This document shows positions 21,521 to 21,718 of a stretch of DNA of 21,718 bases, in pieces; within the stretch, counting starts at the first letter, position 1, and every line of letters starts with the position of its first letter. A program made the position numbers and the translations under genes. The notes under the pieces were generated by a model. That model searched no databases and was not told the origin of the DNA. It worked only from the letters and a program-made list of their open reading frames with translations. This DNA is from Kiritimatiellia bacterium (GTDB taxonomy: Bacteria; Verrucomicrobiota; Kiritimatiellia; RFP12; UBA1067), in NCBI GenBank assembly GCA_016296065.1, contig JAEDKA010000064.1:1-21718 (forward strand), in the 5' to 3' direction.

Positions 21521-21718
21521 ACTCCGAGCGTTCGGGCTCCCGCTACCGCTCCGCAGCTTCGCACCTCACAACGACTGTATATGTGCCGGCGGGAGTGTTT
21601 TGGGATGCGACTGCGTCGCATAAATCGGCCGAAGGCCGCTATATACACTATGAATGGAGTCACTTGACCGTGGTTGAAAAGCGCGGAGCAGTGAAGCGTT
21701 AGCGAGAACCCCAACCGT
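21521..21718 (+). repeat. MITE-like structured repeat element, copy B, cut by window end
   Basis: Same orientation as copy A, beginning ACTCCGAGCGTT. Shared blocks include the CTCCCGCTACCGCTCCGCAG left arm, CAACGACTGTATATGTGCC, the 46-bp hairpin block at 21598-21643, GTGGTTGAAAAG, GCGGAGCAGTGAAGCG and GCGAGAACCC. It lacks the extra segment of A between GAAGCG and GCGAGAACCC. The right terminus would fall just outside the window. Confidence 0.75.

Overview
The window looks like chromosomal DNA from an uncultured, GC-rich bacterium of the Verrucomicrobiota/Kiritimatiellota (PVC) type. This is an inference from protein style: lipoproteins and beta-rich secreted proteins whose N-terminus carries a TWTGNAGDG-like motif, a DUF5696-like secreted glycosidase-type protein, GspE/PilB and PilT ATPases, an HtrA-like lipoprotein with a degenerate partner, and short heptamer/octamer repeats between genes. 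No 16S, tRNA or other taxonomic marker is present. All recognisable genes are on the + strand. The long minus-strand open frames are high-GC shadows.

Layout. (1) 1-977: the 3' two thirds of an L-fucose isomerase-like gene, closed by a strong hairpin terminator. (2) 1012-7130: a five-gene, tightly coupled run behind an extended -10 promoter: HtrA-like lipoprotein protease, a PDZ protein that looks like an inactive protease relative, panB, a GH76-like lipoprotein, and a single-pass protein whose N-terminus resembles that of GspF. (3) 7196-8368: infA and a yebC-family gene, with a clean promoter and a clean terminator. (4) 8405-13042: a pilB-like, pilT-like, pilB-like ATPase cluster behind a near-consensus promoter (TTGACT, 17 bp, TATAAT). 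Short 8-bp and 7-bp direct repeats fill its gaps and a strong terminator ends it. (5) 13084-14576: an OFA-type MFS transporter. It is followed by five 12-bp palindromes spaced at exactly 23 bp, then a probable terminator. (6) 14613-17405: a large secreted beta-rich surface protein, AT-richer than its neighbours over most of its length, followed by a long GC-rich hairpin. (7) 17471-17756: a 286-bp repeat element with 9-bp terminal inverted repeats and several hairpins. (8) 17811-20206: a secreted DUF5696/GH101-like protein. (9) 20270-21265: an unknown lipoprotein and its terminator. (10) 21266-21718: no gene; inverted repeats, short direct repeats, and a second copy of the element, cut by the window end.

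How the parts work together. The window mixes housekeeping functions (infA, yebC, panB) with envelope quality control (HtrA-like pair), extension/retraction ATPases of a type IV pilus or type II secretion-like machine, and extracellular glycan handling (fucose isomerase-like, GH76-like and DUF5696-like proteins). This would suit a mucin or plant-glycan degrader, but that is inference.

Most striking signals. These are the 23-bp-periodic palindrome array, the repeated hairpin-rich element, and a set of promoters whose -10 boxes lie so close to the start codon that at least three transcripts should be essentially leaderless.
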